From the NCBI RefSeq assembly GCF_003148905.1, contig NZ_QGHC01000006.1:102286-166285 (forward strand): DNA of 64,000 nt, in the 5' to 3' direction. Shown piece by piece: positions 8,279 through 18,579 of the stretch. The position numbers and the translations under genes were made by a program. Position 1 is the first letter of the stretch; each line of letters starts with the position of its first letter. The stretch comes from Fulvimonas soli (GTDB taxonomy: Bacteria > Pseudomonadota > Gammaproteobacteria > Xanthomonadales > Rhodanobacteraceae). A model generated the notes under the pieces. That model was not told the DNA's origin and did not search any database. It saw only the letters and a list, made by a program, of their open reading frames with translations.

Positions 8279-9070
8279 TCAGCTCAGCGCGCGCGTGCGC
8301 CCGCCGTCCACCGCGATGCTGACGCCGTTGACGTAGGCGGCGGCGGGGGTGCAGAGGAAGGCGATCACCGCGGCCACCTCCTCCGGCTCGCCGAAGCGGC
8401 CGGCCGGCACGCCGGCGAGCATGCCGCGGGCGATCTCGTCCTCGCCGCGCCCGCTCCTGGCCGCCTGCGCGGCGATCAGCCCGGCCAGCCGGGCGGTGCG
8501 GGTGTAGCCCGGCAGCACGTTGTTGACGGTGATGCCGTCGGCGGCCAGCTCGCCCGACAGCGTCTTGGCCCAGCTCGCCACCGCGGCGCGCACGCTGTTG
8601 GAGACGCCCAGCCCCGCGATCGGCTCCTTCACCGAGGTGGAGATCACGTTGACGATGCGGCCGTAGCCGGCCGCGCGCATGCCCGGCAGCAGCGCCTGCA
8701 CCAGCACCTGGCCGGCCAGCAGGTGCTGGCGGAACGCGGCCTCGAAGGCCTCCGGCTCGGCGCTGTGCGCGGGGCCGCCGGGCGGGCCGCCGGTGTTGTT
8801 GACCAGGATCTGCGCCGGCGCGATGGCGGCCAAGTCGGTGGCGGCGGCCTGCAGCGCGGCGGTGTCGAGCATGTCCACCGCGCGCCAGTCGTGCCGCTGC
8901 CCGGCGTGCGCGCGCGGCAGCTCCTGCGCCAGCGGGCGCAGCGCGTCGGCGGAGCGGGCCAGCAGGGTGACGCTGGCGCCGAGCGCGGCCAGCTCGATCG
9001 CGGCGGCGCGGCCGATGCCCTGCGAGGCGCCGCAGACCAGGGCATGGCGATGGCGCAGGTCCAGTTGCAT
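8279..9070 (-). CDS. Atypical short-chain dehydrogenase/reductase-like protein
   Basis: A 263-residue SDR-fold protein with the NAD(P)-binding GASQGIG at residues 14-20 and NNTGGP in place of the usual NNAG. The normal catalytic Tyr-x3-Lys is absent: the equivalent block reads GLGVSNSVRAAVASW, placing Ser and Arg at those positions. The C-terminal NNVLPGYTRTARL is characteristic of a conserved SDR subgroup with this change, so it is not a decayed gene. It lies upstream of the semialdehyde dehydrogenase with a 55-base gap and is probably in the same operon; the reaction is unknown. Confidence 0.75.
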   Translation of the reverse strand: MQLDLRHRHALVCGASQGIGRAAAIELAALGASVTLLARSADALRPLAQELPRAHAGQRHDWRAVDMLDTAALQAAATDLAAIAPAQILVNNTGGPPGGPAHSAEPEAFEAAFRQHLLAGQVLVQALLPGMRAAGYGRIVNVISTSVKEPIAGLGVSNSVRAAVASWAKTLSGELAADGITVNNVLPGYTRTARLAGLIAAQAARSGRGEDEIARGMLAGVPAGRFGEPEEVAAVIAFLCTPAAAYVNGVSIAVDGGRTRALS

Positions 9071-9093
9071 GGCGTCTCCGGAGGCGCGGGGGG

Positions 9094-9423
9094 TCAGTGC
9101 GGCGCCTGCCGCTGCAGGAACAGCGCGGCCAGCAGGCAGGCCCAGGCCAGCCACAGCGTCGAGCGCCAGATCCGGTACCAGCGCGTGATGGCCGGGTCCT
9201 GCAGCAGCTCGGGCAGGCGCGGGCGCGTGCCGCGCAGCACGCGCTGCAGGCGGACCCAGGTGTGCAGCAGCCCGCCCGGTCCCTCGCCGGCGATGATCTT
9301 CCACTGCTGCGGATGGCGCTCGCGCAGCAGCACGGCCAGGCGGTACTGCGCCAGGTAATACAGCACGAAGCAGGCGACGACGCCGGCGAGCAGGGTGAAG
9401 TAGAGGGCGAGGGCTGGGCTCAA
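9094..9423 (-). CDS. Small two-helix membrane protein, UspB-like
   Basis: A 109-residue protein with a transmembrane helix at each end (about residues 3-25 and 88-104) and a basic, Leu-rich central loop containing LLRERHP. Size and layout resemble universal stress protein B of enterobacteria, but identity is low and the assignment is tentative. Start is TTG, four-base overlap (TTGA) with the stop of the lipoprotein gene upstream and a GGAG six bases before it; a GTG 18 bases further upstream has no such site. It is the last gene of an asnS-lipoprotein-membrane protein unit. Confidence 0.55.
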   Translation of the reverse strand: MSPALALYFTLLAGVVACFVLYYLAQYRLAVLLRERHPQQWKIIAGEGPGGLLHTWVRLQRVLRGTRPRLPELLQDPAITRWYRIWRSTLWLAWACLLAALFLQRQAPH

Positions 9424-10211
9424 CTTCCGCTCCGGCTCCACGGCATGGGCAGCGCGCTGCGCAGGGTGTTCAGCACGCCGTTGCCCTGGGCCGCCTTGTC
9501 GCAGATCGCGTTGTCCACCGCCTTCTGGTAGCTGTGGCTCATCAGGCCCACCCAGAGGGTGCCGTCGGGGCCGTGCGGGATGCGGAAGCTGCCCTTGGAG
9601 TTCATCTGCACCGGCGCCTCGGCGGAGAACGAGGCCGGCGACTGCTCCCAGTAGGTGTCGCCCGCCTGCTGCTTGTCGGAGCTGTAGATCACCAGGTAGC
9701 GCGCCTTGTCGCTCTCCACGGTGACGTGGCCGAAGGCGCCGCTGCTGGCGTCGCTCCAGCCCATGTACTCGCACAGCTGCACGTCCTGCGAGTCGATCGG
9801 CTGGAAGGCCTCGTCCAGCAGCACCACGGTGGGCGCGAACAGGTAGCTCGAATGCAGCCAGCGGCCGTTCAAGTCCGACTTCAGCGCTATCTGGTAGGGC
9901 CGCCGGACGTCGGGGGGCAGGCTGAAGGCGAGGAAGTAGCTGCGCACGCCGTTGAGGCTGGCCACCTGGCCGTCGCTGCCCAGCTCGAACTTCTTCGGGT
10001 GCCACGGCAGCTGGGTCTGGTAGGAGAAGTCGGCGAAGCTGCCGCAGCAGGGCGTGGCCTGCTGCAGGCGCTGCTTGGCCTGCTCCAGCGCGTTGCCGGT
10101 GTCCGTCGGCGGCCGCAGGTTGGGCGGCACCAGCACTTTCACGCTGTGGCAGGCGCCCAGCAGCAGGGCCAGGGCGAACGCGGCGAACGGCAGGAGTGGG
10201 CGATGGGGCAT
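9420..10211 (-). CDS. MalM-like lipoprotein
   Basis: A 263-residue lipoprotein with lipobox LLLGAC (Cys21). After the membrane anchor it has the block ATPCCGSFADFSYQ, and later FAPTVVLLDEAFQPI and ARYLVIYSSDKQ, which match conserved stretches of the maltose-operon periplasmic protein MalM family. No maltose genes are present, so the role is not sugar uptake on this evidence; it probably binds a carbohydrate or envelope component in the periplasm. It starts five bases after the asnS stop, so it is very likely co-transcribed with asnS. Confidence 0.65.
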   Translation of the reverse strand: MPHRPLLPFAAFALALLLGACHSVKVLVPPNLRPPTDTGNALEQAKQRLQQATPCCGSFADFSYQTQLPWHPKKFELGSDGQVASLNGVRSYFLAFSLPPDVRRPYQIALKSDLNGRWLHSSYLFAPTVVLLDEAFQPIDSQDVQLCEYMGWSDASSGAFGHVTVESDKARYLVIYSSDKQQAGDTYWEQSPASFSAEAPVQMNSKGSFRIPHGPDGTLWVGLMSHSYQKAVDNAICDKAAQGNGVLNTLRSALPMPWSRSGS

Positions 10212-10216
10212 CGGCG

Positions 10217-11617
<1,401 letters not shown>

Positions 11618-11770
11618 GGGTTGAAACTCCTGCGCGGGCGCCGCACATCGGCGCCGGGATCGTGGCGAAAGGGGCCGCCGGCGGCGGCTTCGGGGCAAAC
11701 CGGCATGATAATGTAGGCCTTGCCCGCGCCGCGACTTTCCGCCGCTTCCCGCCGTTTCCGACACGCCGCC

Positions 11771-12097
11771 ATGACCATCACGATCACCCCCGCCGCCAGC
11801 CAGCGCATGCGCCAGTTCCTCGCGCAGACTCCCGCTGCCGTGGGCGTGCGCTTCGGGGTCAGGCGCACCGGCTGCTCCGGCTTCGGCTACGTGGTGGACC
11901 TGGCCGAGCGCGTGGATGCCGGCGACAGCGTGGTCGAGATCGACGGCGTGCCGGTGGTGGTGGACGCCGGGAGCCTGCCGCTGGTGGACGGCACCGTGAT
12001 CGACTTCCAGCGCCAGGGGCTCAACGCCGGCTTCGTGTTCCACAACCCCAATGCCACCGGGCAGTGCGGGTGCGGGGAGAGCTTTACGGTGGGGTGA
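11771..12097 (+). CDS. IscA/ErpA/SufA-type iron-sulfur assembly protein
   Basis: A 108-residue A-type carrier that delivers Fe-S clusters to apo-proteins. The three invariant cysteines are present: Cys35 in TGCSGFGY and Cys99/Cys101 in GQCGCGES near the C-terminus. Start chosen at MTITITPAA, where the family begins; longer upstream frame is not conserved. It is divergent from asnS and followed by a repeat-rich gap. Whether it is IscA, SufA or ErpA cannot be decided without a tree. Confidence 0.88.
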   Translation: MTITITPAASQRMRQFLAQTPAAVGVRFGVRRTGCSGFGYVVDLAERVDAGDSVVEIDGVPVVVDAGSLPLVDGTVIDFQRQGLNAGFVFHNPNATGQCGCGESFTVG

Positions 12098-12103
12098 GTC
12101 GTT

Positions 12104-12263
12104 AGGACCTGTTCACGATCTCCCGTCGGTCCGGCCACTCCCTCTCCGTCATTCCTGCGAAAGCAGGAACCCAGTGACTTTCCCTCGAAAGGTCAACGAC
12201 GCTGGATCCCAGCTTTCGCTGGGACGACGTTTCATGGGGGCTTGGAGATCGTGGACAGGCTCT
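12104..12263. repeat. Nested inverted-repeat element (MITE-like)
   Basis: Outer arms of 20 bases (AGGACCTGTTCACGATCTCC at the left, GGAGATCGTGGACAGGCTCT at the right) are inverted with three mismatches. Inside are two inverted copies of the hairpin repeat family CGTCATTCC..GGAA..CCAGT (12147-12178 and 12201-12229). The outer motif also occurs at 18366-18385. No coding capacity. Confidence 0.7.
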
Positions 12264-12400
12264 TGGGGGGAGTAGCGAGGGCGCGAGTTCGTGGCGCCCC
12301 GCGGACCGAAGCGGGGCCGTTCCCCTGACCCGGCCTGGGTGCAGCCCCGGCGCCCGGTTTTCGCGCCCTCGCCACTCGTCCCTCGCCCCTGGCGCGGCCC
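12264..12400. repeat. Inverted-repeat element, AGTAGCGAGGGCG family, copy 1
   Basis: Left arm AGTAGCGAGGGCGCGA (12271-12286) and right arm TCGCGCCCTCGCCACT (12361-12376) are inverted with one mismatch; the right arm continues as CGTCCCTCGCCCCT. Four further copies occur in gaps near 15.5, 18.3-18.6, 23.3 and 41.2 kb. Together with the element before it, this fills the 447-base gap between the IscA-type gene and rpsF; no gene is seen there. Confidence 0.7.
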
Positions 12401-12405
12401 CACGC

Positions 12406-12435
12406 TTGCCCCAAGCCCCCATCCCGCCATACAAT
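12406..12435 (+). promoter_or_regulatory. Probable sigma-70 promoter of rpsF-rpsR
   Basis: TTGCCC (12406-12411) and TACAAT (12430-12435) are separated by 18 bases and lie about 110 bases before rpsF, just beyond the repeat element. Both hexamers are close to consensus. Confidence 0.55.
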
Positions 12436-12544
12436 TCCGCTTCTGTCCGCCCTCCATGGGCGCGGACGGACCCTTGCCTCACCGCATCGGACGGGAGGCT
12501 GCCAGGCCCCGAAAAGGCCGCATCCACAAGGAGTTACCCTCAAG

Positions 12545-12946
12545 ATGTCCCTGCGACATTACGAAATCGTGTTCCTGGTCCACCCTGACCAGAGCGAGCA
12601 GGTCCCGGCGATGATCGAGCGCTACAAGGCGCTGATCGAGAGCGACGGCGGCAAGATCCACCGCCTGGAGGACTGGGGCCGCCGCCAGCTGGCCTACCCG
12701 ATCATCAACCTGGCCAAGGCGCACTACGTGCTGCTGAACATCGAGGCCAGCCAGGGCGTCCTGAACGAGCTGGAGTCGGGCTTCCGCTTCAACGACGCGG
12801 TGCTGCGCCACCTGATCGTCAAGCGCGACGAGGCCGAGACCGAGCCGTCCTTCATCCTGAAGTCCAAGGAGAAGGATGACGCCAAGTCCTCGCGCCGCCG
12901 CGACGACGACGCCGACCGCGGCAACGACAACGACAGCGACGACTGA
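12545..12946 (+). CDS. rpsF: 30S ribosomal protein S6
   Basis: A 133-residue protein of the small-subunit platform, paired with S18. It begins [17 protein letters not shown] and contains the conserved [10 protein letters not shown] and HYVLLNIEA blocks. The C-terminal 25 residues are a charged low-complexity tail of Asp, Arg and Lys, the region that in other bacteria receives RimK-added glutamates. AAGGAG lies a few bases before ATG. rpsR follows after 14 bases. Confidence 0.97.
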   Translation: MSLRHYEIVFLVHPDQSEQVPAMIERYKALIESDGGKIHRLEDWGRRQLAYPIINLAKAHYVLLNIEASQGVLNELESGFRFNDAVLRHLIVKRDEAETEPSFILKSKEKDDAKSSRRRDDDADRGNDNDSDD

Positions 12947-12960
12947 TCAGGAGCGCACCC

Positions 12961-13191
12961 ATGTCCAAGTTCTTCCGCCGCCGCAAGTTCTGCCGCTTCA
13001 CGGCCGAAAACGTGAAGGAGATCGACTACAAGGATCTCAACACGCTGCGCCAGTACATCACCGAGAACGGCAAGATCGTGCCCAGCCGCATCACCGGCAC
13101 CAAGGCGCGCTACCAGCGCCAGCTGGCCACCGCGATCAAGCGCGCCCGCTTCCTGGCGCTGCTGCCGTACACCGACAACCACGACGTCTGA
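12961..13191 (+). CDS. rpsR: 30S ribosomal protein S18
   Basis: A 76-residue protein that binds S6 and 16S rRNA in the platform. Conserved [12 protein letters not shown] start, [10 protein letters not shown] and the basic [19 protein letters not shown] block are all present. It is co-transcribed with rpsF; AGGAG precedes the ATG. Confidence 0.97.
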   Translation: MSKFFRRRKFCRFTAENVKEIDYKDLNTLRQYITENGKIVPSRITGTKARYQRQLATAIKRARFLALLPYTDNHDV

Positions 13192-13196
13192 GCTGA

Positions 13197-13345
13197 AGAT
13201 CCTTCTCCCCGCCGGGGAGAAGGTGCCCCGCAGGGGCGGATGAGGGGACAAGGCTTGCGGGGGCGGTCATCGGAGCGTGCTCCGGTTCGATCATCCTGCA
13301 AGCCCCGGCCCCGCATTCCGGCCCTCTCCCCGCGAGGGGGGAGTT
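13197..13345. repeat. Large palindromic element, CCTCTCCCCG family, copy 1
   Basis: Between rpsR and rplI. The left part has a hairpin CTTCTCCCCGCCGGGGAGAAG (near 13202-13222) and a GGATGAGGGGACAAGG segment; the right end has CCCTCTCCCCGCGAGGGGGG (13322 onward). Related copies lie at 25.6, 25.8, 47.2 and inside argE at 47.8 kb. Confidence 0.6.
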
Positions 13346-13416
13346 CTGAAGACGACGCTTCGGACAACCGTCCACGGCTGCGCCGGCTTCGCCGGTGCTA
13401 ACGAAAGGAAAAAACC

Positions 13417-13866
13417 ATGGAACTGATTCTTCTCGAGAAAGTCCGCAACCTCGGCAACCTGGGCGACAAGGTCAAGGTGAAGCCGGGTTACGGCCGCAAC
13501 TATCTCCTGCCGCAGGGCAAGGCCGTGCCGGTCACCCCGGCCAACCTCGAAGCCTTCGAGAAGCGCCGCGCCGAGTACGAGGCCAAGGCCAACGCGCTGC
13601 TGTCCGAGGCCGAGGCCCGCAAGGCCAGGCTGGAGGGCGTCGAGGTGACCATCACCGCGCACGCCAGCCCGGAAGGCAAGCTGTACGGCTCGGTCGGCCC
13701 GCGCGAGATCGCCGAGGCGCTGGAGGCCGCCGGCCAGAAGGTCGGCAAGGGCGAGGTGATCCAGGGCGAAGGCCCGATCCGCCAGGTCGGCGAGTACGAG
13801 GTGCAGATCGCCCTGCACGCCGACGTGCACACCCAGATCAAGGTGATCGTGGTCGGCGAGAAGTAA
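13417..13866 (+). CDS. rplI: 50S ribosomal protein L9
   Basis: A 149-residue protein of the L1-stalk base. The N-terminal RNA-binding domain begins [17 protein letters not shown] and has [13 protein letters not shown]; a helical linker rich in Glu/Ala/Lys follows, then the C-terminal domain with [17 protein letters not shown]. Length equals E. coli L9. AAAGGAAAAA precedes the ATG. It is separated from rpsR by a repeat but retains the usual rpsF-rpsR-rplI order. Confidence 0.97.
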   Translation: MELILLEKVRNLGNLGDKVKVKPGYGRNYLLPQGKAVPVTPANLEAFEKRRAEYEAKANALLSEAEARKARLEGVEVTITAHASPEGKLYGSVGPREIAEALEAAGQKVGKGEVIQGEGPIRQVGEYEVQIALHADVHTQIKVIVVGEK

Positions 13867-13890
13867 GCGCCCGCGCCAGGCTGGACCCGG

Positions 13891-13921
13891 GACGGGCGCC
13901 TTCGGGCGCCCGTCCGCTTTT
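13891..13921 (+). terminator. Terminator after rplI
   Basis: Perfect 10-bp stem GACGGGCGCC/GGCGCCCGTC closed by a TTCG tetraloop, followed by CGCTTTT. Confidence 0.9.
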
Positions 13922-14075
13922 GCGGCGCCGGTTGTCCACCGTCGCGCACAGCTTTTCCACAGGCATTCCCCAGGGTTGTTGTCTCGTCCCGCGCGACGCG
14001 CCCGCGTATGCTCCCTGTCAGAGTCCGCCGCCGGTGTCCGTCGGCCCCGCGGCTGTCCCTTCGTGAGGTCACGCC

Positions 14076-15473
14076 ATGCCCTTTGTTCCCGAGCGCAAGA
14101 GCAGCCATGGTTCCGCCGTCGAGGCGCTGCGCGTGCCGCCGCACTCGATCGAGGCCGAGCAGGCGGTGCTGGGCGGCCTGATGCTGGCCCCCGGCGCGCT
14201 GGACAAGGTGGCCGACCGGCTGGCCGAGGGCGACTTCTACCGCAAGGACCACCGCCTGATCTGGCGTGCGATCACGGAGCTGGCCAACAAGGGCATGCCC
14301 TGCGACGCGGTGACGCTGGGCGACTGGTTCGAGGCCAACGGCCTGGCCGAGCTGGTGGGCGGCGCGGGCTACCTGATCGAACTGGCCAACGCCACGCCCA
14401 GCGCGGCCAACATCGGCGCCTACGCGGACATCGTGCGCGAGAAGTCGATCCTGCGGCAGCTGATCGACGCCGGCACCGAGATCACCGAGGACGGCTACCG
14501 CCCCGACGGCCGCAGCGTGCAGGAGGTGCTGGAGGCGGCCGAGCAGCGCGTGTTCCACATCGCCGAGTCCGGCGCGCGCGGCAAGAAGGATTCGGTGTCG
14601 ATGCGCGAGGCGGTCAAGGACGCCTTCCGCATCCTCTCCGAGCGCTACGAGAACAAGGGCCAGCTCACCGGCATTTCCACCGGCTTCACCGACCTGGACG
14701 AGCTGACCTCGGGCCTGCAGCCTTCGGACCTGATCATCATCGCGGCGCGCCCCTCGATGGGCAAGACCGCGTTTTCGCTCAACATCGCCGAGTCCGCCGC
14801 GCTGCGCGGCAAGAAGGCGGTGGTGGTGTTCTCGATGGAAATGTCGGCCTCGCAGCTGGCCTTCCGCCTGATCTCCTCGATCGGCCGCATCCACCAGCAG
14901 CACCTGCGCAACGGCGACCTCTCCGAGGAGGACTGGCCGCGCGTCACCAACGCCATCGCGATCCTCTCCGAGGCCAAGATCTTCATCGACGACACGCCCG
15001 GCCTGTCGCCGGTGGAGCTGCGCTCGCGCGCGCGCCGGCTGCACCGCGAGCACGGCGGGCTGGGCCTGATCGTGATCGACTACCTGCAGCTGATGCAGGT
15101 GCCCGGCAACAAGGAGAACCGCGCCACCGAGATTTCAGAGATCTCGCGTTCACTGAAGGGGCTCGCCAAGGAACTGAACGTGCCCGTGATCGCCCTGTCG
15201 CAGTTGAACCGCTCGCTGGAGCAGCGCGCCGACAAGCGCCCGATGATGTCCGACCTGCGCGAATCGGGCGCCATCGAGCAGGACGCCGACGTGATCATGT
15301 TCATCTACCGCGACGAGTACTACAACAAGGAATCGGCCGACAAGGGCCTGGCCGAGATCATCATCGGCAAGCAGCGCAACGGCCCCACCGACACGGTGAA
15401 GCTGACCTTCCTCGGCCACTACACCAAGTTCGAGAACTACGCGCCGGATTCGTTCGTGGGGGCGTTCGAGTGA
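14076..15473 (+). CDS. dnaB: Replicative DNA helicase DnaB
   Basis: A 465-residue hexameric 5'-3' helicase that unwinds the chromosome ahead of the replication fork. The N-terminal primase-binding domain spans about residues 18-120 (PHSIEAEQAVLGGLML). The RecA-like motor has Walker A ARPSMGKTAF at about 226, Walker B IVIDYLQLM near 333 and SQLNRSLEQR near 372, which includes the arginine finger region. No intein is present. It sits in the usual rplI-dnaB-alr order. Confidence 0.97.
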   Translation: MPFVPERKSSHGSAVEALRVPPHSIEAEQAVLGGLMLAPGALDKVADRLAEGDFYRKDHRLIWRAITELANKGMPCDAVTLGDWFEANGLAELVGGAGYLIELANATPSAANIGAYADIVREKSILRQLIDAGTEITEDGYRPDGRSVQEVLEAAEQRVFHIAESGARGKKDSVSMREAVKDAFRILSERYENKGQLTGISTGFTDLDELTSGLQPSDLIIIAARPSMGKTAFSLNIAESAALRGKKAVVVFSMEMSASQLAFRLISSIGRIHQQHLRNGDLSEEDWPRVTNAIAILSEAKIFIDDTPGLSPVELRSRARRLHREHGGLGLIVIDYLQLMQVPGNKENRATEISEISRSLKGLAKELNVPVIALSQLNRSLEQRADKRPMMSDLRESGAIEQDADVIMFIYRDEYYNKESADKGLAEIIIGKQRNGPTDTVKLTFLGHYTKFENYAPDSFVGAFE

Positions 15474-15580
15474 GGGGCGAGGGACGAGTAGCGAGGGCGC
15501 AAGCCCGGACGTTGGCGGCTGGACTCCAGGTTGCCGGGCGTTTCCACGCCGCGTCCTCGCTACTCGCCCCTCGCCCCTGA
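15472..15580. repeat. Inverted-repeat element, AGTAGCGAGGGCG family, copy 2
   Basis: Begins at the dnaB stop codon. Left arm GAGGGGCGAGGGACGAGTAG continuing CGAGGGCGC (15472-15500) pairs with the right arm GCGTCCTCGCTACTCGCCCC and beyond (15551-15579). A spacer of about 50 bases separates them. It fills the dnaB-alr gap and could form a long hairpin in the transcript. Confidence 0.7.
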
Positions 15581-15589
15581 TCTTCCCCC

Positions 15590-16678
<1,089 letters not shown>

Positions 16679-16747
16679 GGCGGCCGCCGCGGGCGGCTTG
16701 CCCGGCGTCGTCGCGAAGCTGGGCGGTTTCGCTTGGGTGTGTGGCCC

Positions 16748-16807
16748 GCGGCCGGAGGCCGCTCCCACGGGGTTGCGGCAAGCCTTGTGGGAGCGGCCTC
16801 CGGCCGC
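16748..16807. repeat. REP-like inverted repeat before radA
   Basis: A perfect 21-base inverted repeat: the left arm ends GGCCGCTCCCAC and the right arm begins GTGGGAGCGGCC, separated by 18 bases. The GTGGGAGCGGCC motif resembles repetitive extragenic palindromes widespread in Pseudomonas and Xanthomonas relatives. Confidence 0.75.
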
Positions 16808-16912
16808 GATCCCTCCGCGCGAGGAAGGACGCGCCCCGGCGCGCAACCGTCTCGCGGCGCGCGACGGCCGCAGGCTAAGCTCGCCTTCCCATCCGCCGGA
16901 CCGGAATCCCCA

Positions 16913-18289
16913 ATGGCCAAGGCCAAGACCGCCTACGTCTGCACCGACTGCGGCGCCGAGCACTCCAAGTGGCAGGGCCAGTGCGTCGACTGCGGGGCGT
17001 GGAACACGCTCTCCGAGATCGTGCTGCAGCCGGCGGCGAAGTCGGCCGGCGCGGCGCGCGGCGGCTACGCGGGCCGCACCGCGGGCGCGCCGCGGGTGAC
17101 GCCGCTGGCCGAGGTGGCGGTGACCGCCGAGTCACGCACGCTCACCGGCATCGGCGAGCTGGACCGCGTGCTGGGCGGCGGCCTGGTGGAAGGCTCGGTG
17201 GTGCTTATCGGCGGCGACCCGGGCATCGGCAAGTCCACCCTGCTGCTGCAGATGCTGGGGCGGCTGGGCGAGCGGCTGCCCAGCGTCTACGTCACCGGCG
17301 AGGAGTCGCTGGCGCAGGTGGCCGCGCGCGCGCAGCGGCTGGACCTGCCGCTGGCGCCGCTGCACGCGCTGGCCGAGACCGGCATCGAGCGCATCCTGGA
17401 GCAGGCCGCGCAGGCGCGGCCGCGCGTGCTGGTGATCGACTCGATCCAGACCATCTGGACGGAACTGCTCACCGCTGCGCCCGGCTCGGTGAGCCAGGTG
17501 CGCGAGTCGGCGGCCAAGCTCACCCGCTACGCCAAGGAGACCGGCACCAGCGTGTTCCTGGTCGGCCACGTGACCAAGGAGGGCGGCATCGCCGGACCGC
17601 GCGTGCTGGAGCACATGGTCGACGCGGTGCTGTACTTCGAGGGCGAGTCGGGCAGCCGCTTCCGCGTGCTGCGCGCGTTCAAGAACCGCTTCGGCGCGGT
17701 CAACGAGCTGGGCGTGTTCGCGATGGGCGAGAAGGGCCTGCGCGAGGTGCCCAACCCTTCCGCGATCTTCCTCTCCGCGCACAGCGGCCCCACGCCGGGC
17801 AGCGCGGTGATGGTCACGCGCGAAGGCACCCGGCCGCTGCTGGTGGAGGTGCAGGCGCTGGTCGACCAGTCCTCGCTGGGCAACCCGCGCCGCGTGGCGC
17901 TGGGGCTGGAGCAGAACCGCCTGGCGATGCTGCTGGCGGTGCTGCATCGCCATGGCGGGGTGGCGGCCTACGACCAGGACGTCTTCGTCAACGTGGTCGG
18001 CGGCATCCGCGTGCAGGAGACCGCGGCCGACCTGCCAGTGCTGCTGGCGGTGCTGTCCTCCCTGCGCGACCGCCCGCTGCCGGACAAGACCATCGCCTTC
18101 GGCGAGGTCGGCCTGTCCGGCGAGATCCGCCCGGTGCCCAACGGCGAGGAGCGGCTGAAGGAAGCCGCCCAGCACGGCTTCGTGCGCGCCATCGTGCCGA
18201 AGGCGAACGCGCCGAAGAAGGGGCGCGTGGGCGAGCTGGAGGTGGTCGGCGTGGAGCGGCTGGCGCAGGCGATCGAGGCGGTGGGGTAG
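16913..18289 (+). CDS. radA: DNA repair protein RadA (Sms)
   Basis: A 458-residue RecA-like ATPase that acts in branch migration during homologous recombination. The N-terminal zinc finger has Cys at 10, 13, 24 and 27; Walker A GGDPGIGKST is at about 100; the RadA-specific KNRFG motif is at about 257; the C-terminal Lon-like domain begins near 290. Start set at MAKAKTAYVC because the in-frame extension upstream is formed by the REP element. Length equals E. coli RadA (460). Confidence 0.95.
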   Translation: MAKAKTAYVCTDCGAEHSKWQGQCVDCGAWNTLSEIVLQPAAKSAGAARGGYAGRTAGAPRVTPLAEVAVTAESRTLTGIGELDRVLGGGLVEGSVVLIGGDPGIGKSTLLLQMLGRLGERLPSVYVTGEESLAQVAARAQRLDLPLAPLHALAETGIERILEQAAQARPRVLVIDSIQTIWTELLTAAPGSVSQVRESAAKLTRYAKETGTSVFLVGHVTKEGGIAGPRVLEHMVDAVLYFEGESGSRFRVLRAFKNRFGAVNELGVFAMGEKGLREVPNPSAIFLSAHSGPTPGSAVMVTREGTRPLLVEVQALVDQSSLGNPRRVALGLEQNRLAMLLAVLHRHGGVAAYDQDVFVNVVGGIRVQETAADLPVLLAVLSSLRDRPLPDKTIAFGEVGLSGEIRPVPNGEERLKEAAQHGFVRAIVPKANAPKKGRVGELEVVGVERLAQAIEAVG

Positions 18290-18579
18290 GGAGGGGTGAG
18301 TGGTGGGTAGCGAGTAGTGAGGGCGCAAAGTCGCGCGCTGCGGCAAGACGGGAGGTCTCACGATAAGAGCCTGTTCGTGATTTCCCCGTACTGCGTCGGG
18401 AACCATCGCGCGGGTCAGGGATAGGGTGGAGGGGGCCGTCGGTCTTCGACGGTGCGGCATGGCGGGACTGGGCCTTGATCTGGGCATCGCGGGACCACCA
18501 ATGGCCGAGCGCAGCCTCCACAGGCGCTAAAAGCGCGCTACCTCTGCGCCCTCGCTACTCGTCCCTCATCCCTCGCCTG
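18289..18579. repeat. Inverted-repeat element, AGTAGCGAGGGCG family, copy 3, with nested motif
   Basis: Left arm GTAGCGAGTAGTGAGGGCGC (about 18307-18326) and right arm TGCGCCCTCGCTACTCGTCC (18545 onward) bracket the whole gap between convergent radA and ypjD. Inside, 18366-18385 carries AGAGCCTGTTCGTGATTTCC, the outer arm of the 12.1 kb element. No gene is seen. Confidence 0.6.
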
